A DNA stretch of 53,982 bases, from assembly GCF_029263665.1 (NCBI RefSeq), contig NZ_JAJUFQ010000029.1, forward strand, positions 1-53,982, given 5' to 3'. The position numbers and the translations under genes were made by a program. The notes under the pieces were generated by a model. That model worked only from the letters and a program-made list of their open reading frames with translations. It was not told where the DNA came from and did no database searches. The DNA is from Halomonas sp. Lineage in GTDB: Bacteria; Pseudomonadota; Gammaproteobacteria; Pseudomonadales; Halomonadaceae. Positions 32,903 through 41,988 of this stretch are shown one piece after another; position 1 is the stretch's first letter; every line of letters begins with the position of its first letter.

Positions 32903-35551
32903 ATGAGCCACGACCTACACGAATCATTGCGTGACAACGTGCGTGTTCTTGGCGATAGCCTTGGACGCACCATCGCGGATGATCTGGGACCTGCCTTCGT
33001 TGCTCGCATCGAGACGATTCGTAGTCTGGCCAAGCGCGGCCGGTCCGGAGAAGAGGACGGCCAGCGCGAGCTGATCGACTACCTGCGTCGTCTGCCCGAG
33101 AAAGACCTGCTGCCTGTCACGAGAGCTTTCAACCAGTTTCTGAACCTGGCCAATATCGCTGAACAGCACTATCGCGCCCGTTTTCGTCGGGTCGAAGATT
33201 ACAAGCCCGGTACCCAACCGGTGTTGGGTGAACTGCTGCAACGTGCACAGAACGAAGGACATTCTCCGCGCAAGCTGGTGGAGACACTGGCCAACATGCG
33301 TGTAGAACTGGTGCTGACGGCTCATCCTACTGAAGTCATTCGGCGTACCTTGATTCGCAAGTACGATGCCATCGATGAGTGTCTTACCACCATTGAGTCA
33401 TCCAGCGAATATCCCGAGCGTGCCGTTCGTGCAAAAGGGCGTCTGGAAGAGTTGATCAGTCAGGCCTGGCATACCGATGAAATTCGCCACGACAGGCCGA
33501 CTCCCGTGGACGAAGCCAAGTGGGGCTTCGCTGTGATCGAGAATTCCCTGTGGCAGGCCGTTCCAGACTTCCATCGTGATCTGGATAACCTGCTGCTGGA
33601 AGCCGCCGGTGAACGCCTGCCGCTGGATGCTGCCCCGATCCGATTTGCCTCCTGGATGGGGGGGGATCGCGATGGCAACCCCAATGTGACAGCGCGGGTC
33701 ACGCGAGAAGTTCTGCTGCTTGGTCGCTGGATGGCGGCGGACCTGTATCTGCGTGATCTGGAACAGCTCAAGAGCGAGCTATCGATGTGGAACACCAACA
33801 GTGCATTGCGTGCTGAGGTAGGCAATGTTGCTGAACCCTATCGAGAGCTGCTCAAGCGTCTGATTGTGAGAGTCGAAGCAACGCGCGACTGGGCCAAGTG
33901 TGAGCTCGATGGACGCAGTTTCGAAGGTGGCCCGATCATCGAGACCCGTGACCAGCTCTATGCGCCGTTGCTGGCCTGTTATCGTTCGCTGTGCGATGTC
34001 GGGCTGGACACGATTGCCAATGGGGTGCTGCTCGATACGCTGCGGCGCATTGCCGTGTTTGGCGTTACCCTGACCAAGCTGGATCTGCGCCAGGAATCGG
34101 GACGTCATTCGCAGGTCATGGAAGAACTGACGCACGACCTTGGCCTTGGTAACTATCGCGAATGGAGCGAGGAACAACGCCAGGCCTTCCTGCTTGATGA
34201 ACTCAATTCTGCTCGTCCATTGATTCCTCGACGCTGGGAATGTTCAGCCGAGACTCGCGAGACGCTGGATACCTTCAGTGTGGCGGCCTCCGAGTATGGC
34301 GAAGCTCTGGGTACCTACATCATCTCCATGGCGGGCCAGCCTTCTGATGTGCTGACTGTGGCACTGTTGATGAAGGAAGTGGGTGGCAGTGTGGAAATGC
34401 CCATTGCCCCGCTGTTCGAGACATTGGACGATCTCAACCGGGCCGGCGATGTCATCGATCGCTTGCTGGCACTGCCGGGCTACCGCCAGCTTGTCGGTGA
34501 TCGCCAGGAGGTCATGATCGGCTATTCGGACTCGGCCAAGGACGCGGGACAACTGGCGGCGGCATGGGCTCAGTATCGTGCCCAGGAAGCCTTGGTGGAT
34601 GTCTGCAAGCGTCATGGTGTCGACCTGACACTGTTCCATGGTCGAGGAGGCACTGTAGGTCGCGGAGGCGGTCCCTCTCATGCGGCCATCCTGTCGCAGC
34701 CGCCCGGATCGGTAAACGGTAGCCTGCGGGTAACGGAGCAGGGCGAGATGATTCGCTTCAAGTTCGGTCAGCCGGATATTGCCCTGCGCTCCATGGAAAT
34801 CTACACCTGTGCAGTGCTCGAAGCGTCGCTGTTGCCTCCGCCCAAGCCCAAGCCGGAATGGCGTGAGGAATTGGACCGCCTGGCCGAAATCGCCCATGAA
34901 GCCTATGTAGGACTGGTGCGCAAGGATCCCGAGTTCGTGCCGTATTTCCGCGCAGTGACACCGGAAACGGCTTTGGCACGCCTGCCGCTAGGTTCGCGTC
35001 CGGCCAAGCGACGCCAGGATGGAGGCGTGGAAACCCTGCGCGCCATTCCCTGGATCTTCGCCTGGACACAGATTCGACTGATGCTGCCCGCCTGGCTGGG
35101 GACTGGCCAGGCTTTTGCTACTCGACTGGAGGAACCCGGTGGGCTCGAGGTGCTTCAGGAGATGCGTGCCGAATGGCCATTCTTTGGCACCTATCTGGAC
35201 ATGCTGGAGATGCTGCTGGCCAAGGCTGATGTGGATATTGCTGCATATTACGAGCATCGTCTGGTTGATGAGCCCGCGCTCGAAGCACTGGGTGGGCGTC
35301 TACGCCAACGTTTCCACCATTTGCAGGAAGCACTGCTCAAGGTCCTGGATCAGGATGAACTGCTGGAGAAGACTCCGCTGATTCGCCAGGCCATTGATGT
35401 ACGCAACCCGTACATCGATCCGTTGCATGGCCTTCAGGCGGAACTTCTGCAGCGTAACCGGGATGCCGATGGTGCGATCAGCGCGGACCTCTCCCGTGCC
35501 TTGATGGTCACCATGGCGGGGATTGCTGCAGGTTTGCGCAACACGGGTTGA
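32903..35551 (+). CDS. ppc: Phosphoenolpyruvate carboxylase
   Basis: 882 residues. Converts phosphoenolpyruvate and bicarbonate to oxaloacetate, refilling the citric acid cycle. Catalytic His is in LVLTAHPTEVIRRT, the arginine loop in GYSDSAKDAG, and the glycine-rich loop in FHGRGGTVGRGGGPSH; the strictly conserved C-terminal RNTG is intact. The start at 32903 follows ACAAGGAG. A TACCATAAC-type -10 about 60 bp upstream suggests it may have its own promoter. A perfect hairpin follows the stop. Confidence 0.97.
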   Translation: MSHDLHESLRDNVRVLGDSLGRTIADDLGPAFVARIETIRSLAKRGRSGEEDGQRELIDYLRRLPEKDLLPVTRAFNQFLNLANIAEQHYRARFRRVEDYKPGTQPVLGELLQRAQNEGHSPRKLVETLANMRVELVLTAHPTEVIRRTLIRKYDAIDECLTTIESSSEYPERAVRAKGRLEELISQAWHTDEIRHDRPTPVDEAKWGFAVIENSLWQAVPDFHRDLDNLLLEAAGERLPLDAAPIRFASWMGGDRDGNPNVTARVTREVLLLGRWMAADLYLRDLEQLKSELSMWNTNSALRAEVGNVAEPYRELLKRLIVRVEATRDWAKCELDGRSFEGGPIIETRDQLYAPLLACYRSLCDVGLDTIANGVLLDTLRRIAVFGVTLTKLDLRQESGRHSQVMEELTHDLGLGNYREWSEEQRQAFLLDELNSARPLIPRRWECSAETRETLDTFSVAASEYGEALGTYIISMAGQPSDVLTVALLMKEVGGSVEMPIAPLFETLDDLNRAGDVIDRLLALPGYRQLVGDRQEVMIGYSDSAKDAGQLAAAWAQYRAQEALVDVCKRHGVDLTLFHGRGGTVGRGGGPSHAAILSQPPGSVNGSLRVTEQGEMIRFKFGQPDIALRSMEIYTCAVLEASLLPPPKPKPEWREELDRLAEIAHEAYVGLVRKDPEFVPYFRAVTPETALARLPLGSRPAKRRQDGGVETLRAIPWIFAWTQIRLMLPAWLGTGQAFATRLEEPGGLEVLQEMRAEWPFFGTYLDMLEMLLAKADVDIAAYYEHRLVDEPALEALGGRLRQRFHHLQEALLKVLDQDELLEKTPLIRQAIDVRNPYIDPLHGLQAELLQRNRDADGAISADLSRALMVTMAGIAAGLRNTG

Positions 35552-35573
35552 TTCCCCCATCAACCTAGACGAC

Positions 35574-35609
35574 ATGACATCGCCCGGCTCATGAGCCGGG
35601 CGATGTCAT
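35574..35609 (+). terminator. Perfect 36-bp palindrome behind ppc
   Basis: From ATGACATCGCCCGG to CCGGGCGATGTCAT the sequence is an exact palindrome about a CTCATGAG centre, 22 bases after the ppc stop. The RNA hairpin would have a stem of about 16 bp; it is followed only by TTTGG, so termination is probable but the T-run is short. Confidence 0.7.
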
Positions 35610-35742
35610 TTGGCGATATCTGTCGGGGATGGTATAAGCCAAACCACCTGTGCCAGTGAATCTCCAATAGGCGAGGGAGGGAAGCCGAAAGCCCTGGGAG
35701 ACGAGTGCAAGGTGGTCGGTTCAGGGGCCAGAACGGTCAGAG

Positions 35743-36624
35743 CTAGAAAGGCACATGGATCGAGGCAGAGACCATGTTGAGATGCTCCAGTTCAGGCGCA
35801 TCGGATTCCTCAAACTCAAGCTGGCCGATCCAGTCTTCATTCAGCCAGCGAGCACCGATTCCCTTGGTGCGGGCCATGCCGCTGGATGAGGCGATGCTGT
35901 TGGCTCCTGTTACTGGATCGGTTGCCCATTGGGAGACGCCTGTCTTGCCATACAGGCCGAAGCTGCCAAAGCGCAGGCCTGCGATCAGGCTGCCGCCGAG
36001 GCTGGTGACATCCTCCACATGACGGTTGCCACCATGGCTGGAAGCAACGTCCTCACTTTCTCGGTAGCGCAATTCTGCTCCCAGGTCGAAAACCTCGTTC
36101 CAGTCGGGGGAGAAGCCTGCGGACAAGCGGAATCCAGATGTCTGCCCATCCTGCGAGTTGACTTCATCACCCTGGATCAGGACTCGCTCTCCCAACTGGC
36201 CCAAGCGCTGATCCATGGTGACGAAGGCGAGTACCGGAGGCTCCAGCAGCTCCTCGTTCAGTATCCTCTCGGATGTTGCCGGGGAATTCTTGTCCGATGA
36301 CTTGGCTGAGAAATGGCTTTGGGAACGGGCCGCTTCTTCGGAGTGCTCTGTCGTGGCTGTCGCCATGGCACTGGCTATCGCGGTGGAGCCGACCTGTATC
36401 GCTGTCGAGTCATGCGCTGCGTTTACTTCATGCTCCCCTTCGGTAGCCGCCATGATCTCCTGGAGAGGAATCTCATTGGCTTGGACGCTTGAAGACATGG
36501 TCAGTACACAGCCAAATAACGCTGTTGCCAACACAAAGCATCCTGATCGTCGTAGGGGACGAGGGGGAATGTAGCGGAAATGATGGTGCATGGGTTGTCC
36601 CGAAGCGAATGAGCCCCAGCGCAT
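35743..36624 (-). CDS. Hypothetical small outer-membrane beta-barrel-like protein
   Basis: Not recognised by name; 293 residues from the first ATG (or 282 from ATG 36591). A signal peptide (SGCFVLATALFGCVLTMSSSVQA) precedes a low-complexity Ala/Thr/Ser/Glu stretch (about 50-115) and a C-terminal region of alternating hydrophobic strands with short turns (GFRLSAGFS, DLGAELRYRESED, SLIAGLRFGSFGLYGKTGVSQW, GIGARWLNEDWIGQLEFEE). It ends in a phenylalanine after SASIHVP, matching the beta-signal used by the BAM machinery. I infer a small barrel of about eight strands. It stands alone, with a gap on both sides. Confidence 0.65.
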   Translation of the reverse strand: MRWGSFASGQPMHHHFRYIPPRPLRRSGCFVLATALFGCVLTMSSSVQANEIPLQEIMAATEGEHEVNAAHDSTAIQVGSTAIASAMATATTEHSEEAARSQSHFSAKSSDKNSPATSERILNEELLEPPVLAFVTMDQRLGQLGERVLIQGDEVNSQDGQTSGFRLSAGFSPDWNEVFDLGAELRYRESEDVASSHGGNRHVEDVTSLGGSLIAGLRFGSFGLYGKTGVSQWATDPVTGANSIASSSGMARTKGIGARWLNEDWIGQLEFEESDAPELEHLNMVSASIHVPF

Positions 36625-36696
36625 GAATGATATCTGTGACCTTTAGATCATCATATTAGCGTTTTCGAGGCAGAGCACAACTTCTGACTGGAACGT

Positions 36697-37647
36697 CTAC
36701 GAAAAGTGCCATTGTTGCCATAGTTGGTTCAGCCAAGGTGTTGCGATGCCTTGCTCGATGGCGGCTTCACGCAATGGGCCAAGAATGGCGTCATATTCGG
36801 TGGGCCGGCCTGCCAGCACATCCTGCAGCATTGAAGCACGATTATTGGCCGTATTGCTGATGACCTGCCAGACGAGCCGTCTCCAACTTTCGGGATCATC
36901 TGGTTGTGGGGCGGGAATGTCGAGGGCAACCATGAGCTGGATCAACTCGTTCAGGGTTGCCTCTACCATGGTGCTGAATGGGCGGTCGCGCAACTGGCCG
37001 TTGCGGATGCGGTATTGGGCCACCAGTGGATTGATAGCGGCATTGACGATCAGCTTATGCCATAGCCGGACTTCCATGTCCTCGACGGCGGTGGCCGGTA
37101 ATCCGGCATGGGTCAATGTCGTGGCTATCTGCTCGGCAAGTGCCTGGTGCTGACCATCCAGGTGGCCAATCACCGTGTTCCCCCGTCCTGCATGGATGAC
37201 CTGATGATCATCGTGAATATAGGCACCTTCGGTGGTCGACGCGCACAGGACAGGGCCGCCCCAGGAGCGGGTCAAGGGGCGCTGTACCCGCATCCCGTTC
37301 TGCCATAGGACAACGGGGGTGTCAGCAGGCAGAAAAGGGGCGATGGCAGAGAACGCGGCATCAGTGGCATACGCCTTGGTGGTGACATGGACCAGAGTAA
37401 CATCCCGGGCGGCCGTGTTCGGATCACTCAGGGTGGTGATGCCGATGGACCGACGCTTGCCTTCGGGATCAATGAGGTGCTGATGTGAGGGCAGTGTACG
37501 CCGTCCGAGCAGGCGCACTTCCGCCTGAGTATTGCCAGGTGGTGTACTGACATGGTGATACTGCAGGTGGAAAGCGACCAGGCGGCCAATCGAGCCGGGG
37601 CCAATCACCAGAATGACAGGGGCTTGTCTGGTATCGTGCGAACTCAT
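36697..37647 (-). CDS. panE: PanE/ApbA-type 2-dehydropantoate 2-reductase
   Basis: 316 residues. NADPH-dependent reduction of ketopantoate to pantoate for coenzyme A synthesis is the family's main reaction. The N-terminal nucleotide-binding motif is ILVIGPGSIGRLVAFHL; the catalytic lysine is in LWHKLIVNAAINPLVA, and the C-terminal domain has RASMLQDVLAGRPTEYDAI. Several paralogues of this family exist in many genomes, so the exact substrate is uncertain. Its ATG overlaps the stop of the topoisomerase gene by 4 bp (ATGA), an unusual partner, so it is read as the second gene of that transcript. Confidence 0.85.
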   Translation of the reverse strand: MSSHDTRQAPVILVIGPGSIGRLVAFHLQYHHVSTPPGNTQAEVRLLGRRTLPSHQHLIDPEGKRRSIGITTLSDPNTAARDVTLVHVTTKAYATDAAFSAIAPFLPADTPVVLWQNGMRVQRPLTRSWGGPVLCASTTEGAYIHDDHQVIHAGRGNTVIGHLDGQHQALAEQIATTLTHAGLPATAVEDMEVRLWHKLIVNAAINPLVAQYRIRNGQLRDRPFSTMVEATLNELIQLMVALDIPAPQPDDPESWRRLVWQVISNTANNRASMLQDVLAGRPTEYDAILGPLREAAIEQGIATPWLNQLWQQWHFS

Positions 37648-39620
37648 TGGGATCCTTCTCCTGAAGTCTGTCTGCTGGTCCTGCGCGTTTTGCTGGAGCG
37701 GCTGCCCCGGGTGCCTTTTGTACGTTTGCTACCCTTGCCGCTATTGCTGGTGCCTGCCTTGCGACGACGACCCTTGTCGGCGGGTGCCATGCTTTCCCCT
37801 TGTGCCGTCGCCATGGCTTGGCTCAGGGCCGCTGCATCCGCTGAGCCAACCAGGCCATGCAGGTCCTGTACCAGGCCGTCTATGAAGGAAGTCGGGTCAG
37901 CCTGGTTGGCAATTGCCTCCAGGCGTTGCTCCCAGAGTGCGGTGCGTTCGGGGCGGCTGACAGCCTCTGGGAGGGAGTGAATCAGCGCCACTCCCAATCG
38001 GGTGGCACGCAGCGCCTTGCCTTGACGAATCAGATATCTGCGATCCAGCAGGGTTTCAATGATACTGGCCCGTGTTGCTTCGGTTCCTAGACCGTCTGTA
38101 TCACGCAGTGTCTTGCGCACGTCGGGGTCGTCGACATATCGGGCAATGTTCATCATCGCCTTGATGAGGCTGGCATCGGTAAAAGGCTCGGGAGGCTTGG
38201 TCTCCCTGTCCTCCACCTCAGCGCCATTGACGTGGCAGGCTTCTCCTTGCTTCAGGGTGGGGAGAGGCGGTGCTTCCTCACGGGTGGTAAACAGAGGCTT
38301 CCAGCCTGGTACCAGAACCTGCTGCCCAGAGGCTCGGAAACGCTCTTCGAGGATCAGGAACTCAGCCTTGACCTCACTGGTTTCCAAGGATGGGTAGAAT
38401 TGAGCGATCACATTGCGTGCGATCAGACGGTAGACGTCGGCTTCCTGGGATGACAAGCGCGATGGTTCGAAGGGCCTGCCGGTGGGAGCCAGAGCATGGT
38501 GGGCGCCTACCTTCTTGTCGTTCCATGCCTTGGAGCGTCGTGACAGGTCAGCCCCCCGTAGCCAGCCTGCAAGGGTTGTGTCGTTGGCGCAGGCCGTCTC
38601 CAGCTGGCGGGGCAGGGTCGTCAGGTGTTCTTCCGGCAGGTAGCGACAGTCCGAACGAGGGTAGGTGATCAACTGGTGGCGCTCGTACAGCCGTTGGCAG
38701 ATATCCAGCACGGCCTTGGCTGAAAGTCCATGGCGGCGAGCCGCATCGACCTGCAATGCCGACAATGAATAAGGCAGGGGCGGAGCCTGCCGACGTTGGC
38801 GGGTCTCCACGCTTGATACCAGCCCTTGGGCGCCGACGAGACGCTGGGCCAAAGCTTCCGCCGGGGCTCGGTCCAGCAGTCGGCCGCGCTCATCGAGACG
38901 ATGTTGTTCGCCAGGTACCCACCAGGCCCGAAGCGTACCTGCTGCAACGGAAAGATCAGCCCAGAGGACATGAAACGGGTAGGGAACGAAGCGACGTATC
39001 TCTTCATCGCGGCGCACCACCAGACCTAACACGGGGGTTTGTACCCGCCCCACCGACAGGACGCCGTCGATTCCTGCCTGGCGACCAATCAACGTCCATG
39101 CTCGTGTCAGGTTGATGCCGTATAGCCAATCAGCCCGAGCACGGCTCTCGGCAGCTTGATACAGCGGCTGGAAGTGAGCATTGTCTTCCAGGCGCGCCAA
39201 GGCCCTGGCCACGGCAGGTCGGTTGAGATCATTCACCAGCAGGCGAGCGACAGCACCCTTCCAGCCGAGGTATTCGATCACCTCCTGTACCAGCAATTGT
39301 CCTTCACGGTCCGGGTCACCGGCATGGACCACCACGCTGGCCTGCTTGAGCAACGAACGAATGACGGATAGCTGACCTCTTGCCCTGGGGCGGGGAGTGA
39401 GCTTCCAGCGACTTGGCACAATCGGCAAATGATCGCGCCGCCATGGCTTGTAGGCAGGGTCATAGGCATCGGGAGGTGCCTGTTCGAGCAAGTGACCGAG
39501 ACACCAGGTGACAGTGGTATCTCCAGCAACCAGGTAACCCTCCTGTCGCTTTGCTGTTGTCGGCAGTGCGGCCGCAATGGCACGTGCCAGACTAGGCTTT
39601 TCTGCAATGATGAGGCGCAT
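37644..39620 (-). CDS. topB: DNA topoisomerase III
   Basis: 658 residues. Type IA topoisomerase that decatenates DNA. The Toprim domain begins MRLIIAEKPSLARAIAAAL and continues HAGDPDREGQLL with the acidic metal-binding residues; the active-site tyrosine is in ITYPRSDCRYLP. The C-terminal tail (about 610-658) is a basic Lys/Arg/Ser/Gly string likely to bind DNA. The first codon is taken as ATG 39620, where the protein starts in register with TopB; an in-frame ATG at 39683 would add 21 residues. It begins about 235 bp from the divergent SEC-C gene. Confidence 0.93.
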   Translation of the reverse strand: MRLIIAEKPSLARAIAAALPTTAKRQEGYLVAGDTTVTWCLGHLLEQAPPDAYDPAYKPWRRDHLPIVPSRWKLTPRPRARGQLSVIRSLLKQASVVVHAGDPDREGQLLVQEVIEYLGWKGAVARLLVNDLNRPAVARALARLEDNAHFQPLYQAAESRARADWLYGINLTRAWTLIGRQAGIDGVLSVGRVQTPVLGLVVRRDEEIRRFVPYPFHVLWADLSVAAGTLRAWWVPGEQHRLDERGRLLDRAPAEALAQRLVGAQGLVSSVETRQRRQAPPLPYSLSALQVDAARRHGLSAKAVLDICQRLYERHQLITYPRSDCRYLPEEHLTTLPRQLETACANDTTLAGWLRGADLSRRSKAWNDKKVGAHHALAPTGRPFEPSRLSSQEADVYRLIARNVIAQFYPSLETSEVKAEFLILEERFRASGQQVLVPGWKPLFTTREEAPPLPTLKQGEACHVNGAEVEDRETKPPEPFTDASLIKAMMNIARYVDDPDVRKTLRDTDGLGTEATRASIIETLLDRRYLIRQGKALRATRLGVALIHSLPEAVSRPERTALWEQRLEAIANQADPTSFIDGLVQDLHGLVGSADAAALSQAMATAQGESMAPADKGRRRKAGTSNSGKGSKRTKGTRGSRSSKTRRTSRQTSGEGSQ

Positions 39621-39814
39621 GGCATCCGGCTTGGTTGGGTAGTGAGTAGAATCTATGGGTATTTTTACAGTATGTTGCGGCAAAATGTCAGGTTTACCAT
39701 GGAAGGTAGAGTGTATAACTCTGATATCAGTAACCGGTATCAGTAGCTGATCCCAGAAAACTCATGGTTCGTGAGTGGCGCTTGGAGAAGTGGCGAGGCG
39801 AGGTGATAAGGTGT

Positions 39815-39866
39815 AGTTGCAAAGAGAAGATGCAAAGTGAAGTTGCAAAGCGAAGATGCAGCAGGA
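39815..39866. repeat. 13-bp tandem repeat x4 reaching over the start of the SEC-C gene
   Basis: Four copies of AGWTGCAAAGNGA run from 39815 to 39866 (AGTTGCAAAGAGA, AGATGCAAAGTGA, AGTTGCAAAGCGA, AGATGCAGCAGGA), alternating T and A at position 3. The ATG in copies 2 and 4 is created by the A variant, and copy 4 contains the likely start codon at 39856. Confidence 0.85.
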
Positions 39867-41787
39867 GTTGATCTTTCGGCCATGCCCCCCTGCCCAGGCG
39901 TATGGACCACTGGTAGACTGTGCTGCTTTTGAATTTTGGGAGATGGCGATGCTGGCAGTATGGGTGGATCAACTGCTGGGCTTTGCCTCCGGCGCCCTGG
40001 CAGCCATTCGAAGAGATGAGCATTATCCCTACTTGGTGAGTTGGGCAAGAGAAGCAGGCCCGGACCGAGTGGGAGATAATGCCGCGTTGGCCCAGGCTCT
40101 CGCTCCAGAGCTGTGGTCACAGACGCCTCTGGAGCGGCTGGATTTTGCCTGCGAGTCCTTGGCTCGCCCGGGGCGAAACGAGCTTTGCTGGTGCGATTCA
40201 GGACGCAAGATGAAGCGCTGCTGCGGCGCAGTGGAGTTTCCCGGTCCAGTGCCTCCGCACTTGATGTGGATGCTCTCTCTGCGCGAGTGGAAAGGCGCAA
40301 CGCTGAAGGCCGCCTTGGCAAGTGGACAGGCGCCAGCGCAAGCCTTGCTGGAAGCCGGACTGATTGCTGCCGAGTCGGGACAGCGTGGGCGTGCCCAGCA
40401 GATTCTTGAGTCGTTGTTCGAAAATGCCGACTGGGAACGTCTGCCCGAGCAGGCAGAACCTGCTTTCGAGATACTGCTCGACTTGTTTCAAGAGCGTGGC
40501 TTCTACCGCAAGCGTGAGGCACTCCTTGACGAAGTCATGGAGCGTGGCCCGTTATTCCTGCGGGGAGCGGCGCTTGAACAGTTGTGCCTGACCCATCTGG
40601 ACAACGATGATCTGGATAGTGCTCGCTCGGCCTTCGTCCGAGCCCAGCAGGCGTTGCCAGACTCCCCGACCCTGGCCTATATCGAAGCTATGCTGCTGTT
40701 GCATGAAGGCAATGAAGAGGAAGCCATCGAGCGTTCCCGCTTCTGGTTGCGGCGCCTGACACGGCAGGGTGATCTGGATTCGGAACAGTTGGAGTTTTTG
40801 GCCGACCTGGCCGACGACCCTGGCGCAACTCTGGCCGAGCAGTTGCTCTCTGCCGAAGAGGACCTGGGCGACTCACTGGTCGGATTGCAGACGCTGTTGG
40901 CCGAGTTGCCACCCCCACCGCCACTGCATGCCGAATGGCAGGATGGGCAACTGGTCTATCGCAGCTCGGAACGTGAAGACTCTCTGTATGAGGCTTTCAT
41001 GGAAGGCTTTCAGGTAGAAATAGATCCTGATTCCCCCATGGGCTTCCTGGGTGACCCGTGGGCCAATGCAGCCCAGTGGTTGCCCAGTCTATGCGCCAAT
41101 CCTGAGCAGCTTGATTCTCCTGCGGTCCTGCAATGTGTGTCATTGGCGCTTACCGGCCGCTTCGGGCGCCTACCGTGGATGGCACCTAGTCTGTTTGAGC
41201 CTCTGGCCGAGCGACTGGAGCGTTGGTTGTTGCAGGTACGTCAGTCGGGAGATGGCAATTTCGCCTGGGACGAGGGTAACAATGCCCAGTTGTTGCGGGC
41301 GGGGCTGTCGCTGGTGTTGGGCATGGAACGTGGTGCGCGTCAGCAGTCGCGGGAACTGGCCGAACTGTTGCTGAGCCTGGATGAGAATGACAGCCTGGGA
41401 CTGCGTGAACTGGTACTTGATCAGCTGTTGAGGGAAGGGCGCGACGATGAGGCCCTGGAAATCAGCTGCAAGGCCTTGGATGCTGAGGACAATGACAAGG
41501 AAGAGGATGAACCTCTTCTGGGAATGTACATGGGGCAAGTGCTGGCACTGTATCGCCTTGGCAAGCTCGAAGAAGCAGCCCAGGCTCTTGAGCGTGCCCA
41601 GCGCCATAATGGTCATGCTGCAACCTTGCTGCTCAGCGAGAACCCTCGGCCAAGTCCTGGCATGACCCGCCCAACGGCCAATCCCGGCAGCATTGCTGAG
41701 GCCTGGCAATACCGCACCATGATGCGTGATCAGTGGCGCAGTACCCCAGGGGCGCTACAGTGGCTGGACCAACAGGCCAAGGCCTGA
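39856..41787 (+). CDS. SEC-C motif and TPR-repeat protein of unknown function
   Basis: 643 residues. A zinc-binding SEC-C motif (GRNELCWCDSGRKMKRCCG, about 106-124) is followed by tandem helical repeats resembling TPRs (about 145-600). The first 100 residues form an alpha-helical domain with WEMAMLAVWVDQLLGFASGAL. SEC-C motifs occur in SecA and in many proteins that touch ribosomes or the Sec pathway, but no activity can be assigned. No good ribosome-binding site precedes the ATG at 39856, and the start sits in a tandem repeat, so the true start is uncertain. A strong hairpin follows the stop. Confidence 0.8.
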   Translation: MQQELIFRPCPPAQAYGPLVDCAAFEFWEMAMLAVWVDQLLGFASGALAAIRRDEHYPYLVSWAREAGPDRVGDNAALAQALAPELWSQTPLERLDFACESLARPGRNELCWCDSGRKMKRCCGAVEFPGPVPPHLMWMLSLREWKGATLKAALASGQAPAQALLEAGLIAAESGQRGRAQQILESLFENADWERLPEQAEPAFEILLDLFQERGFYRKREALLDEVMERGPLFLRGAALEQLCLTHLDNDDLDSARSAFVRAQQALPDSPTLAYIEAMLLLHEGNEEEAIERSRFWLRRLTRQGDLDSEQLEFLADLADDPGATLAEQLLSAEEDLGDSLVGLQTLLAELPPPPPLHAEWQDGQLVYRSSEREDSLYEAFMEGFQVEIDPDSPMGFLGDPWANAAQWLPSLCANPEQLDSPAVLQCVSLALTGRFGRLPWMAPSLFEPLAERLERWLLQVRQSGDGNFAWDEGNNAQLLRAGLSLVLGMERGARQQSRELAELLLSLDENDSLGLRELVLDQLLREGRDDEALEISCKALDAEDNDKEEDEPLLGMYMGQVLALYRLGKLEEAAQALERAQRHNGHAATLLLSENPRPSPGMTRPTANPGSIAEAWQYRTMMRDQWRSTPGALQWLDQQAKA

Positions 41788-41814
41788 ATCTCGATGTCGC
41801 GTCGCAGGTCCATC

Positions 41815-41853
41815 AACAAACAGGCCCGCCGCCAATCGGTGGGCCTGTTTGTT
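41815..41853. terminator. Bidirectional terminator between SEC-C gene and ampG
   Basis: AACAAACAGGCCC (41815-41827) pairs perfectly with GGGCCTGTTTGTT (41841-41853), with an inner CCG/CGG pairing. The stem ends in TTTGTT on both strands, so it can serve the SEC-C gene and, less directly, the convergent ampG gene. Confidence 0.75.
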
Positions 41854-41906
41854 GGCTCGAGCTTTATTCCCGCCAACATTCTTGCCTGCTCTCTTACCTT
41901 ACCCGC

Positions 41907-41942
41907 TTTCTTACCAACTCTCTTACCAGCTCTCTTACCAGC
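41907..41942. repeat. 12-bp tandem repeat x3 between SEC-C gene and ampG
   Basis: Three copies of TYTCTTACCARC (41907-41918, 41919-41930, 41931-41942), preceded by a less exact copy near 41891. It lies about 45 bp beyond the end of ampG on its downstream side. No function is visible. Confidence 0.8.
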
Positions 41943-41988
41943 TCTGCTGATGCCTGATGCTTCCTGTTGCCGCTTTGGTCTTGCTGTA

